From positions 434,001 to 498,000 of the forward strand of contig OZ025818.1 of assembly GCA_964019425.1 (NCBI GenBank): 64,000 bases of DNA, written 5' to 3'. Source of the DNA: Flectonema sp. DT1601. Lineage: Eukaryota > Euglenozoa > Diplonemea > Diplonemida > Diplonemidae. Position numbers and translations under genes: made by a program. The notes beneath the pieces are model-generated. The model did no database searches. It was not told the origin of the DNA and was given only the letters and a program-made list of their open reading frames with translations. Below, piece after piece: positions 31,961-44,428 of this stretch (positions within the stretch are counted from its first letter, which is position 1; each line of letters starts with the position of its first letter).

Positions 31961-34900
31961 AAGTAAGTGATGAGATCCAGTCCTGAATCTAGCTATTCTA
32001 ATTTCTGATGACCTCAGCATGTTGGGGGGGTAACGAGCAGCCTTGTAACCCCCAGTGGCTTCCAGGTATTGTCTCAGCATGACACGCTTGACAGGGGGCC
32101 TCGCAGTCTCAGCACCTTCAAGCATCCTGCCAAATAGCTTCCTACCGGTTTCGCGTGCAACCCTCGACTTGTGTGCAAAGAAGTCCATTTTTGAATTAAC
32201 TGGCTTCCCATCCAAATCTTTAGAAGCTGCCTTAGCCAGTTTATCAGCCTTGTCGTGAGGATCAATCCCTACATGCGATGGGATGAATTGAAGATGGACA
32301 AAGGTCCCCAATTGTTTGATTTTGTTCAGTATCGACAGCGAATTCACCTTCCTCTGAGCCACAATACCTCCCTTCAGTTCATCTAAATTCGACTTCGAGT
32401 CACTAAATATCCTTGTGATCCCGCAGGTAGATCCAAACGGCGAGTTTATCTTGCCAATTTCATAAACCAATAATTTCAGAGCTATCTGTTCAGACTTGTA
32501 ACTACTTTCGGTGGCCACAAGTCTGGATGCCCTGGTACACTCTACCGGTAAGACCTGCACGGCCGCTGCACCAGCAGTGTAGTTCTTAGGGTCATGAGAT
32601 CCATCAGTATATATCGTGGAGTCAGAGGGTCTGAGTTCCCTGCAGTATTCATCAAACTTTAGTTTATCAGCTGCAGCATCGACAGTTTTGGAGTGTCCGT
32701 AGCCACACGATATCGAGAGGTTCGGTACATCTGCCCACGGTTCAATACTGTCGGGCTGTACTATATCTTGAATTGAGATCTGTCGATCCTCAGGCGGTAG
32801 TTTTAAACTCCATAGACCACTAGCAATTGAACGAGTTGAGGGGACCCACTTCAGAGATCTGTACCTGAAGAGGGCAGTCCTTGCTTGTTTTTCGATCAGA
32901 AGGCGCATTGGCAGCATATCCGCTTCCCACAACAGCGGCAAGGAGCGTGTAAAGTCACTGCAACCCGTGATCCTCCTCGCGACTTTCCTAAGACTGAGAT
33001 CGATTGGCCCAAGTTGTTCATCAGTTAGGAATGGGCCGAAGCTTTCCAGACCGTAGGACACCCTTGAGAGGATGTAGAGGTTTTTTACCATCTGTAATGA
33101 CTTAAAATCGAGGTTATAAGGTTCGAGCTTCCTCAGCAGAGCCAGTCCCTTCCTAGATTCGTTCAGTATTTTATCAACTTGTGTATCGTACTTGAGATCA
33201 TCATCGATGTGGACCCCAAGGTACTTTACGCTGTCCACCATCGGCAAGAGAACCGATGTTAGTAATCTTACCCGAGTCCGTTGCGGGCCAGCGAGTATGA
33301 CCCTCATTAAATCATCAGTGCTAAGGACTTCAGTGTCATCGATCTTTAGAATTGTTTCACCACTTCTTAATATTGGCCTCTTAGAGTCATTTGGTTGCAA
33401 CATCTTCCTCAAATCATCCCTGTTCACCAGATAGAAATTGTCTTTCACCGTCCTGGGGAAGCCCAGTCTCCAGTACACATTCTTCGGACATCCCACCGGC
33501 ATCCCGCACGTTTTTGAAACAGACAAGGCCATGTCGTTGTCCCTACACCAAGTATCAACGAGTCCCAGTATCCATTGAGCCTTCTTATTCGTACTTGATA
33601 GGTCCCTATCCGATAAGACACAAGCAGTGTCATCGGCATAAAGAGCCGAGATAGAACCAGTTTTCTCCAAAGTCTTTGCGAGGTCATCCACATAGATCAG
33701 GTAAAGAAGCGGACCCACGATTGAACCTTGAGGAACACCCATTGAGACCGTCTTGTATGAACTAAAGTTTCCGTTAGCTTCCACCCTTGTGCGTCTTCCT
33801 GAAAGGAAGTTGGCTATCCACCCAATGAACGGGGAGGGAATGCCCATAGCTTTCATTTTTGCAAGGAGTTTGGTGTGATTTATTCTGTCAAAAGCTTCCG
33901 TGAAATCGAATGACAGTAATATAGAACTCTTCTGGGTTGCATCGGCCTCATGTAGTGCATTCACAAGTAGGGAAATCTGTTCACATGTGTTCCTTCCTCT
34001 TCTAAAGCCAGCTTGGATCGAAGACAGAACTTTGTTCTGGGTGAGCCAAAACATCAATCTGTCATAAATAATTCGTTCTAGAACCTTACCAACTACTGAA
34101 GTCAGCGTAATTGGTCTATAGCTTGCCACCTTTTCTTTTGGTTTGCCAAGTTTGTGAACAGGCTTGATCAAGCCTTCCTTCCAGATCTTCGGCACTTCGG
34201 TCGACAACCAGGAGTCGTTAACTAGAGACAGAAGGTGCACCTTGCCCAGCGGGGATAAATTCTTAATCATCGTTCCATGAATCCCATCCGGACCAGGAGC
34301 CTTGCCTGACTTAACTTTTTTCAGTGCAAACTCTAGTTCAGACATTACTACAGGCCTACACACATCTTTGTAGTCGCTAGGTTTAACAGACGGTGATTTC
34401 AACTTCGGTCTATTTGAGGTCTTGACATATTGGTCTAGGAACTTTTCGGGCAGCTGTTTCTCATCGAACTCAGTAATACAAATATCCTGCCCCCTATCAG
34501 CTTCAAGGTCTTTAATTTTCTTGAATGCAAAGGCGAAGCCTTCACCCTTTGAGAGCCTTTCGGAAATAAACTTGCCTTTGGCTTGCTTGGTCTCAGGGGC
34601 AGAGGCATTCCACAATCTCCTCCTCTTCCCTTTTATCCTCAGTCTCCTTCTGATGTTGTTCCTTGCAGACGCCAGCAGGATGTGGTTAAACGTCCGAGCT
34701 CTAGTCCCAACGTCACCGGAAGAACTCGCCTTGCTCAGTCTGTAATCAAGATTATGACGAAATGAATACCAACTTGCTGTATTGAAGTCCCACACTGACT
34801 TTTTTGAAGCGTGGTTGTCGGACGGTTCAAGTGATGTGAATGTATCAAAGGTAGCGTACAGCGGTGAATGATCAGATCCATGCTTAACACCATCATCAAT

Positions 34901-35548
34901 TAGTTCGAACTGCAGGAGTTGTAATTCTTCGTGATGGAGAATGACATCAGGTGTAGTTCCATGTCTTGGTAAGGAAGCTAAACCAGGAGTATTCGCAATC
35001 AGAAGGTCTTCCTTATCAGTCCAGTTGAGGAGATCACATCCCTTGATATCAGTTTTCTTTGACCAATACCTGTGATGTGCATTGAAGTCACCAGCTATGA
35101 TTGATTTCTTGCCCTGATCAAGGGAGTACCGATCGAAGTCGATCCTTGAACTTGGCGGAGAGTATATATTTATAACATTGACATCATCATTAATACAGAT
35201 ACCCAAAGATTCAACAACACCTCTCATCGAAGGGACGTAAGTCTTAATACAGGTGTGAGAAAGGCCTCTTTTGACTAGTGTGATGAGACCACCACCCCTA
35301 CCAGGCCTATCTCTTCTGTAACAAATATAATTCCAGTGAGATAGAGGTTTACTACATGAAGTCTCTTGAAGACATAAGACATCTGGAGAGAATTTACCCA
35401 ATATGTGACAAAGAAACTCTTCCTTATTTGAAATTGTCCTACAGTTCCAACTGATAACATCCAATTTAGAAGAAGGGCCCGGATTAGTTTCAACATCACC
35501 AGCAGAGATGAGGAGGTCTCTTTTGGTTTCGACAACGTGTCTTTCTAG
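31960..35548 (-). CDS. APE/RNase H LINE ORF2 (I/Ingi-like), 3'-truncated
   Basis: Reading from just after the ORF1 stop: a short linker, a 2A motif, then an apurinic-type endonuclease (DVISWNCRT, LCLQETS, IAGDFNAHH, GSDHSPL), a reverse transcriptase (APGPDGIHG, YRPITLTS, SFDFTEAFDRINH, GVPQGSIVGPLLYLIYVDDL, catalytic YADD near residue 606) and an RNase H (IYTDGSHD, E in YKSEQIA, FSDSKS, IPSHVGIDPHDKADKLA). This domain set is that of I-group LINEs such as Ingi. The related copy at 62999-63715 has a C-terminal CCHC knuckle and ~80 more residues, lost here where the frame passes into pogo transposase. No ATG is needed if translation comes by read-through from ORF1; the first in-frame alternative start is TTG at 35464. 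Confidence 0.87.
35474..35518 (-). other. 2A ribosome-skipping motif at the start of ORF2
   Basis: DLLISAGDVETNPGP is encoded in frame 11 codons after the ORF1 stop. It matches the 2A consensus (D-V/I-E-x-N-P-G-P), at which the ribosome releases the upstream chain between G and P. 2A sequences are known near the N-terminus of ORF2 in several LINE groups, including trypanosome L1Tc and animal APE-type LINEs. Here it would free ORF2 protein from ORF1 read-through product. Confidence 0.9.
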
Positions 35549-35551
35549 TCA
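35545..35551 (-). promoter_or_regulatory. Candidate stop-codon read-through site (UGA CUAG)
   Basis: ORF1 ends with UGA followed by CUAG, and ORF2 continues in the same frame. UGA-CUA is the best-known leaky stop context, used by alphaviruses and some cellular genes. ORF1 is the only ORF among the elements here that ends in UGA; the others end in UAA. Confidence 0.65.
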
Positions 35552-36840
35552 GTTCATCTCATCCTCGTCACACCAATCGATGTTTGACATGCCTGATAAG
35601 TTACCATTCGGGTCACCTTCGAAGCTGTCAAGTTGCATCATTATCTGCTCATCCACAGACATTCCAGCTGTAGGGACGGGTGCTTTCTGAGCGTTCTGGT
35701 TGGCAAATGTTGGGAAGAAAGTTGGTCCATTAGCTTTGACCGTTTTGGCTTTGGTTTTCTTCGTCAGGCATCTGATGACCAAGTATTTATCATCACCCAT
35801 CGCAACGTATGTAGGCGGTTTATAAACTGAGTGTACGATGAGCATCCTGCTGTTCCCTTTAACAAACGAGCTAACAGTAGTGTGCTTCCAGTCCAATTGC
35901 AATATATCAGAGATCTGATCCCTCGAGTATTTAAGAAGTCCTCTGGCTTCAACTTGATATCTTTCCCCTGCTGGAAGGGGTGGTTGCACCTTGTTGCCGA
36001 GTCTGAATCGAATGTCACTCTGAGCAGAAGGGTGAGCCCTGAGTCCAAAACACGTTTTAAATCTAGCAAGGTAAAAGTCACCGCAGCCTTTTGCTGACTG
36101 GGCGGTGTACTTTGCTTCCAAATAGTTGTTGGTTTTGAAATGAATCGATGGCCATTTTTCATCGCCATTTGACCATGAGGGTAGAGTGAAGAACAGAAAT
36201 TCACTGGTTCCGTTTAGAGATAGTACCTTCTTCACCAAAGTTTGATTGAGCCTCAGACACATAGACGAGTGAGATTCCGCGGTTTTGAAGTTGAAAAGGT
36301 CCAAGGACTTTGAAATCCCCTCCAACTTTTCCTTTGATTTAGCGACCAGTTGATCCCTGGTACTTTTACTCCAGTCATTGATTACAATTACCGGGTTCGT
36401 TCTGTATTTCATGTCTTCGGACACTTCTTGTCTGTCAGCACGTTTGCCACATATGTGAGTGACGTAGCACGTTCTGAATCCCGCCGAGCCGTCTTTGTTG
36501 ATCGCAGGGAGGGTTCTCTTTTCTGACGATGGGTCGATTGACCTTTTTGATAATGCTGCCCATGAGAACATGACGTTTTTGCTGGTAACTCGGTCTTTCA
36601 GTTTCATTTTTTCTGATTTGACCACTTCGTATTGTTCCCTGTTGTTAACGAAAACGTATCCGTTTTCAGGGGTCACCTTGTAATCCACTGCGATGTCGAA
36701 CTTGACTGTTTTACGTTCAAGAACTTCATCGAAGTAGAAGAACGACTCGTGCACCTTCCACGATGGCTGAGTCGGTTCTTTCGCTTCTTCGTTATGCTGC
36801 GGTTTGTTGGCTGGTTGCGGCGTAATTTCCCTTTGTGGGT
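35549..36840 (-). CDS. LINE ORF1 protein
   Basis: About 430 residues of LINE ORF1 sequence end at UGA 35549. Visible features are a Lys- and Glu-rich start, a region around SFFYFDEVLERKTVKFDI, a stretch FLFFTLPSWSNGDEKWPS, and an acidic end (WCDEDEMN). No zinc knuckle is seen and the fold is not recognised; ORF1 proteins of LINEs usually bind RNA. The upstream border with pogo sequence (about 36840) is placed where the pogo HTH homology ends and is approximate. There is no separate initiator: the frame runs in from the pogo N-terminus. Confidence 0.65.
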
Positions 36841-37297
36841 CATTTCTGTAGTATATGGCCTTGGCTGTGGCCTTAACTACCAGACTGTTGATTGAAGCAC
36901 CAAACCTTCTTAAGTTCCTTAGGTGTGCTAAGACCTCTTCTTCATTTGTTTCTGAAAGGTGGGAAGGTCTTCCAGCTTTTCGCTTGACTGCCTGCATACT
37001 GTTCCTTTCTCTATAAAGCTTAACTGCATGTCTTGCAGTTGTCTCTGCAAGTCTCTTGTTCCCTTCACCTTGGTTCCACACCCTGATCCCTGCTGCTAAG
37101 TTGGTGGCCACTGACATCCTCCTACCTATCTCTATCAGTTCTTCTTTTTCCCACTTCACCTGATTTCTCTTTCCCTTTTCCTCTCTTACTTGCCTAGCAA
37201 TGCTTCTTACTATTGGTCCAGGTAGGTTGAATCTTGGTGGTGGTGTATTTCCATCCTTCTTTAGGAAGGAAGTAATAAGTGGCTGTTCCTTTGGCAT
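36840..37297 (-). pseudogene. pogo-type transposase, N-terminal DNA-binding part
   Basis: Starting at ATG 37297 (MPKEQPLITSFLKK), this segment reads through a helix-turn-helix-like stretch (ETTARHAVKLYRERN), KRKAGRPSHLSE, and LRNLRRFGASINSLVVKATA, as in the N-terminal part of pogo-type transposases. It is separated from its DDE domain by the LINE but stays in frame with LINE ORF1, so the two would be translated as a fusion. An alternative GTG start lies at 37348. Confidence 0.7.
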
Positions 37298-37389
37298 TGT
37301 TGTTTTGTTTGCTGGTTTAAATAACTTTTTTAACTTGATGATGTACACACACAGAAATCTAAATCATTGCAGTAAAATTCTTTAGCAAT

Positions 37390-39447
37390 GAGTTGAATTT
37401 ACAGGTGAGATTTGGACTGTTAGCTTTTGGCTAAGGCCCTCCCTGAAGAGCAAGAACAAAAAAACTACTCACACCTGAAGAAAACATACACAAAGAACAC
37501 ACTGTAAGCTGTGTGTGTATTTTGTGTTTGTCACAACAGGAGAGAAAAGAAAGAATGTCAAGGTTGGTCACCTTGCCTATCAACGCACAACATTGGTGGT
37601 CTCTACTAGACCCTGAGTGATCCCACTGGATCTCTCATCGTTCATAGTACCTATGTGAAGTTATAAAATCAAAGGTAAACTATGAACTACAAATGACTTA
37701 GCCTGTTATTATAATGCCACAGGCAGGCCCTGCATTCAGCAACTATCCAGCAGTGCTTGGATGTCCTGATCTTCTTCTAAAAAAAAGAAAGAAAAACAAA
37801 ACTGTAGCTGGGATCACTCAGGATCAACAGACTACCAATGCTACCTGTTGTACTTGCTCACTATGGGGGGTGATGCCAAACACCCAGAAGTACTCAACTA
37901 CTTTCCTTCTTGCTGCCCAGGAGTTTCTGACCAGAACTAATAGAAAATAAAAAGTAGATGGGAAACAATAAAAAGTAAAATGGATATAACTGAAGTTATA
38001 CAAGACAAATGAAGTAACAGACCAGAACAGAAAGAGGATTGTAATAGAAGATTACAAATAAAAAAATGCAAGTATCAACACATAATCAAGATACACCAGC
38101 AGCTAACAAACAACATAAAATTGAAGATCAGTTGCCAGAGTATTTCAACCATGGTAGAATACTCGCCCCTCTGGCAGGGATTATCCCAGACTTGTCCTTT
38201 AATCTAGTTGGACACCATGGCTTACAACCCTTCCAGAGGGAAGCACCATTATGACTTCTATTTTTTTTCTTCAAGAAAATCATAAGGTGGGAACAAAGAA
38301 AAATGCTAAGAGGAACCCCCTATTAACACCTAAGACATCTAAACTGCAGCCCAGCCTATGCCCAATGCACTAACAGGTCATTCCCTCACACTCAGATCAA
38401 AAAATCAAAGTTCAGAGTGCATCTTAGCATGAATGAGAGAATTTCCTCCCGCTTATTTTGAACAAAAGGGATAGGAGAAGGGATAGAAAACGAACATAAA
38501 AATAAAATTCTAAGTGAGAAACACTTAGCAGAAACACTTAGCAGCTTTTAAGGAGCTGAAAAGCAAAAAAAAAAATCTAAGTGAGAAACACTTAGTAGTA
38601 ACAATTTGTAGCTAATTAAGCTGAAAATAAAAAAATAAAAAATTTCTAAGTGAGAAATACTTAGCAACTTTTAGAACAAATATTTCAGTAAATAACCTGT
38701 AATGATTAAACCATTACAAGTTTGATGCCAAAACTGACAAGGACTGAGTTGAATTTACAGGTGAGATTTGGACTGTTAGCTTTTGGCTAAGGCCCTCCCT
38801 GAAGAGCAAGAACAAAAAAACTACTCACACCTGAAGAAAACATACACAAAGAACACACTGTAAGCTGTGTGTGTATTTTGTGTTTGTCACAACAGGAGAG
38901 AAAAGAAAGAATGTCAAGGTTGGTCACCTTGCCTATCAACGCACAACATTGGTGGTCTCTACTAGACCCTGAGTGATCCCACTGGATCTCTCATCGTTCA
39001 TAGTACCTATGTGAAGTTATAAAATCAAAGGTAAACTATGAACTACAAATGACTTAGCCTGTTATTATAATGCCACAGGCAGGCCCTGCATTCAGCAACT
39101 ATCCAGCAGTGCTTGGATGTCCTGATCTTCTTCTAAAAAAAAGAAAGAAAAACAAAACTGTAGCTGGGATCACTCAGGATCAACAGACTACCAATGCTAC
39201 CTGTTGTACTTGCTCACTATGGGGGGTGATGCCAAACACCCAGAAGTACTCAACTACTTTCCTTCTTGCTGCCCAGGAGTTTCTGACCAGAACTAATAGA
39301 AAATAAAAAGTAGATGGGAAACAATAAAAAGTAAAATGGATATAACTGAAGTTATACAAGACAAATGAAGTAACAGACCAGAACAGAAAGAGGATTGTAA
39401 TAGAAGATTACAAATAAAAAAATGCAAGTATCAACACATAATCAAGA
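37390..39447 (+). repeat. 1.35-kb tandem repeat, about 1.5 units
   Basis: The first unit is 37390-38744 (1355 bp); the second is cut at 39447 by a leader-satellite insertion and resumes at 42485. It differs from 6408-8900 at only scattered positions, so the arrays are recent duplicates. Non-coding. Confidence 0.9.
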
Positions 39448-39640
39448 GAATTTCGATAAAGTGGGAAGTAACGGACTGGGAGCTTTTGGCTCCTGCCCTA
39501 TTCCCGATGTAAACTTTCTTTTTATTTTTATTTTTTTTTAACAGGCCCAAAGGGCGACAATGATGGTTGCTGACCAAGGAATAATATTCAAATGAATTTT
39601 CGTTTCAAAGAAACGAACAGAATTAAGAGAGAGGCAGAGA

Positions 39641-39673
<33 letters not shown>

Positions 39674-39710
39674 GAAAAAAAAAAAAAATGAAGAGGAAAT
39701 AATCAAACAT

Positions 39711-39744
<34 letters not shown>

Positions 39745-40003
39745 AATAAAAAACGTTGTATGAAAAAGGAAAAAAAAGAAAAAAAAAGACCAGAAAAGGA
39801 AAGAGAAAATGAAAAGGTATAATATTATTGTGGGGATATGAGGGATAGCAGGGAGATGCTCTTTTTTTTTTTTTTTTTTTTTTTTTATTTATTATTTAAA
39901 AAAAGGAAACAATCAGTTTAGCGTCTCGATCAGGACGGAAAATAGAAATTAATCGACATAGTTGATCGATAGAAAAAAAAACAATGATAACATTGTTTAT
40001 TCA

Positions 40004-40035
<32 letters not shown>

Positions 40036-42484
40036 TTTTTAATTATTTTAAAGAAAAAACAATCAGTTTAGCGTCTTGACCAGGACGGAAAATAGTAAGT
40101 AATCGACATAGTCGATCGATAAAAAAAAAACAATGATAACATTGTTTATTCCTTTTTTTTTTTTTTTTTTTATTCTTTTTATTTATTTTTAAAGAAAAAA
40201 CAATCAGTTTAGCGTCCTGACCAGGACGGAAAATAGAAAGTGATCGACATAGTCGATCGATAAAAAAAACAATGATAACATTGTTTATTCTTTTTTTTTT
40301 TATTTTAAATTCTTTTTATTTATTTTTTAAAGAAAAAAAACGGAAAATAGAAATTAGTCGACAAAGTCGAACGATAAAAAAAAACAATGATAACATTGTT
40401 TATTCTTTTTTTTGTATTTTTTTATATTCTTTTTTATTAATTTTGAAAAAAAACAATCAGTTTAGCGTCTTGACCAGGACGGAAAATAGAAAGTAATCGA
40501 CATAGTCGATCGATAAAAAAAACAATGATAACATTGTTTATTCTTTTTTTTTTTATTTTAAATTCTTTTTATTTATTTTTTAAAGAAAAAAAACGGAAAA
40601 TAGAAATTAGTCGACAAAGTCGAACGATAAAAAAAAACAATGATAACATTGTTTATTCTTTTTTTTGTATTTTTTTATATTCTTTTTTATTAATTTTGAA
40701 AAAAAAACAATCAGTTTAGCGTCTTGACCAGGACGGAAAATAGAAAGTAATCGACATAGTCGATCGATAAAAAAAACAATGATAACATTGTTTATTCTTT
40801 TTTTTTTTTTTTTTTTTAAATTCTTTTTATTTATTTTTTAAAGAAAAAAAAACGGAAAATAGAAATTAGTCAATAAAGTCGAACGATAAAAAAAAACAAT
40901 GATAACATTGTTTATTCTTTTTTTTTATTTTTTTTTTAAATTCTTTTTATTTATTTTTTAAAGAAAAAAAAACGGAAAATAGAAATTAGTCAATAAAGTC
41001 GAACGATAAAAAAAAACAATGATAACATTGTTTATTCTTTTTTTTTATTTTTTATTTTTAATATTTTTTTTTTATTTTGAAAAAAAAAAACAATCAGTTT
41101 AGCGTCTTGACCAGGACGGAAAATAGAAAGTAATCGACATAGTCGATCGATAAAAAAAACAATGATAACATTGTTTATTCTTTTTTTTTTTTTTTTTTTT
41201 AAATTCTTTTTATTTATTTTTTAAAGAAAAAAAAACGGAAAATAGAAATTAGTCAATAAAGTCGAACGATAAAAAAAAACAATGATAACATTGTTTATTC
41301 TTTTTTTTTATTTTTTATTTTTAATATTTTTTTTTTATTTTGAAAAAAAAAAACAATCAGTTTAGCGTCTTGACCAGGACGGAAAATAGAAAGTAATCGA
41401 CATAGTCGTTCGATAAAAAAAAACAATGATAACATTGTTTATTCTTTTTTTTGTATTTTTTTTTAATATTCTTTTTTATTAATTATTGAAAAAAAAACAA
41501 TCAGTTTAGCGTCTTGACCAGGACGGAAAATAGAAAGTGATCGACATAGTCGATCGATAAAAAAAAACAATGATAACATTGTTTATTCTTTTTTTTATTT
41601 TAAATTATTTTTATTTATTTTTTAAAGAGAAAAAAAAAAAAAAACGGAAAATAGAAATTAGTCGACAAAGTCGAACGATAAAAAAAAACAATGATAACAT
41701 TGTTTATTCTTTTTTTTGTATTTTTTTATATTCTTTTTTATTAATTTTGAAGAAAAAAAACAATCAGTTTAGCGTCTTGACCAGGACGGAAAATAGAAAG
41801 TGATCGACATAGTCGATCGATAAAAAAAACAATGATAACATTGTTTATTCATTTTTTTTATTTTAAATTCTTTTTATTTATTCTTTAAAGAAAAGAAACG
41901 GAAAATAGAAATTAGTCGACAAAGTCGAACGATAAAAAAAAAAACAATGATAACATTGTTTTTCCTTTTTTTTTTTTTTTTTTATATTCTTTTTTATTAA
42001 TTTTGAAAAAAAAACAATCAGTTTAGCGTCTTGACCAGGACGGAAAATAGAAAGTGATCGACATAGTCGATCGATAAAAAAACAATGATAACATTGTTTA
42101 TTCTTTTTTTTTATTTTAAATTCTTTTTATTTATTTTTTAAAGAAAAAAAAACGGAAAATAGAAATTAGTCAACAAAGTCGAACAATAAAAAAAACAATG
42201 ATAACATTGTTTATTCTTTTTTTTTTTTTTTTTTTTTATATTCTTTTTTATTAATTTTGAAAAAAAAAACAATCAGTTTAGCGTCTTGACCAGGACGGAA
42301 AATAGAAAGTAATCGACATAGTCGATCGATAAAAAAACAATGATAACATTGTTTATTCTTTTTTTTTTTTTTTTTTTTTTTTAATATTCTTTTTTATTAA
42401 TTTTGAAAAAAAAACAATCAGTTTAGCGTCTTGACCAGGACGGAAAATAGAAAGTGATCGACATAGTCGATCGATAAAAAAACA
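39448..42484 (+). mobile_element. Leader plus satellite array inserted in a 1.35-kb unit
   Basis: The 1.35-kb unit is interrupted between 'cataatcaag' and 'atacaccagc' by a block that starts GAATTTCGATAAAG and ends inside a satellite monomer. The two halves of the unit fit together almost exactly, so this is a discrete ~3.04-kb insertion without a clear target duplication. It holds a leader (39448-39865) and about 20 type A and B monomers. Confidence 0.8.
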
Positions 42485-44121
42485 ATACACCAGCAGCTAA
42501 CAAACAACATAAAATTGAAGATCAGTTGCCAGAGTATTTCAACCATGGTAGAATACTCGCCCCTCTGGCAGGGATTATCCCAGACTTGTCCTTTAATCTA
42601 GTTGGACACCATGGCTTACAACCCTTCCAGAGGGAAGCACCATTATGACTTCTATTTTTTTTCTTCAAGAAAATCATAAGGTGGGAACAAAGAAAAATGC
42701 TAAGAGGAACCCCCTATTAACACCTAAGACATCTAAACTGCAGCCCAGCCTATGCCCAATGCACTAACAGGTCATTCCCTCACACTCAGATCAAAAAATC
42801 AAAGTTCAGAGTGCATCTTAGCATGAATGAGAGAATTTCCTCCCGCTTATTTTGAACAAAAGGGATAGGAGAAGGGATAGAAAACGAACATAAAAATAAA
42901 ATTCTAAGTGAGAAACACTTAGCAGAAACACTTAGCAGCTTTTAAGGAGCTGAAAAGCAAAAAAAAAAATCTAAGTGAGAAACACTTAGTAGTAACAATT
43001 TGTAGCTAATTAAGCTGAAAATAAAAAAATAAAAAATTTCTAAGTGAGAAATACTTAGCAACTTTTAGAACAAATATTTCAGTAAATAACCTGTAATGAT
43101 TAAACCATTACAAGTTTGATGCCAAAACTGACAAGGACTGAGTTGAATTTACAGGTGAGATTTGGACTGTTAGCTTTTGGCTAAGGCCCTCCCTGAAGAG
43201 CAAGAACAAAAAAACTACTCACACCTGAAGAAAACATACACAAAGAACACACTGTAAGCTGTGTGTGTATTTTGTGTTTGTCACAACAGGAGAGAAAAGA
43301 AAGAATGTCAAGGTTGGTCACCTTGCCTATCAACGCACAACATTGGTGGTCTCTACTAGACCCTGAGTGATCCCACTGGATCTCTCATCGTTCATAGTAC
43401 CTATGTGAAGTTATAAAATCAAAGGTAAACTATGAACTACAAATGACTTAGCCTGTTATTATAATGCCACAGGCAGGCCCTGCATTCAGCAACTATCCAG
43501 CAGTGCTTGGATGTCCTGATCTTCTTCTAAAAAAAAGAAAGAAAAACAAAACTGTAGCTGGGATCACTCAGGATCAACAGACTACCAATGCTACCTGTTG
43601 TACTTGCTCACTATGGGGGGTGATGCCAAACACCCAGAAGTACTCAACTACTTTCCTTCTTGCTGCCCAGGAGTTTCTGACCAGAACTAATAGAAAATAA
43701 AAAGTAGATGGGAAACAATAAAAAGTAAAATGGATATAACTGAAGTTATACAAGACAAATGAAGTAACAGACCAGAACAGAAAGAGGATTGTAATAGAAG
43801 ATTACAAATAAAAAAATGCAAGTATCAACACATAATCAAGATACACCAGCAGCTAACAAACAACATAAAATTGAAGATCAGTTGCCAGAGTATTTCAACC
43901 ATGGTAGAATACTCGCCCCTCTGGCAGGGATTATCCCAGACTTGTCCTTTAATCTAGTTGGACACCATGGCTTACAACCCTTCCAGAGGGAAGCACCATT
44001 ATGACTTCTATTTTTTTTCTTCAAGAAAATCATAAGGTGGGAACAAAGAAAAATGCTAAGAGGAACCCCCTATTAACACCTAAGACATCTAAACTGCAGC
44101 CCAGCCTATGCCCAATGCACT
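42485..44121 (+). repeat. 1.35-kb tandem repeat, about 1.2 units
   Basis: It continues the unit broken at 39447, then a new unit starts at 43140 and stops at 44121 at 'gcccaatgcac', where pogo sequence begins. Confidence 0.9.
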
Positions 44122-44426
44122 AGTTGTTCCCTTGGTATGTTTGTTTTTGTTTGCTAAGTTCAAATAAATTCCTTTAACTTTTGGTTCCAACCATGATTGC
44201 ACTTGATGCAGGACATAAAAATAATAATCCTTACATAAACTCTGCAATAAATTTTTTTTGTTGCAGGGAAATATTTCTTACAGCAGAAATCCTCTGTGGC
44301 AGGGAAATATTCTTGTGGGGAAAAACCCGCGAGTTTGAAAAAAAATCCCCAAATCCGCGAGAATATTTCCCCGCGAGAATATTTCCCCGCAAGAATATTT
44401 CCCCGCGAGAATATTTCCCTTTACAG
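44122..44426 (-). mobile_element. 5' end of a second, diverged pogo-type transposon
   Basis: On the minus strand it begins at the terminal CTGTAAAGGGAAATATTC (right end 44426, followed by TA), runs through several GAATATTTCCCCGC blocks, and reaches sequence similar to the first codons of the pogo transposase (compare 37280-37330). It is cut at 44122 by the 1.35-kb repeat, so almost no coding sequence remains. Confidence 0.75.
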
Positions 44427-44428
44427 TA

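Larger units (their letters stand above)
27995..37389 (-). mobile_element. pogo-type DNA transposon, split by nested insertions
   Basis: The left end CTGTAAAGGGAAATATTC follows a TA at 27993. Transposase pieces on the minus strand appear in the expected order: HTH region (about 36840-37297), first half of the DDE domain (about 31414-31960), second half plus C-terminus (28365-29000). They are separated by a LINE (about 31960-36840) and a MITE-based composite (29003-31411). The 5' terminal repeat is lost where a 1.35-kb array begins at 37390. Without the insertions the element would be about 2 kb, normal for the group. It cannot be active as it stands. Confidence 0.8.

Noticed and set aside
35549-35551. 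UGA as a reassigned sense codon in this genome
   Set aside because: No in-frame UGA occurs in the 1755-codon and ~1350-codon frames, and conserved Trp positions use TGG, so a standard stop in a leaky context is simpler.
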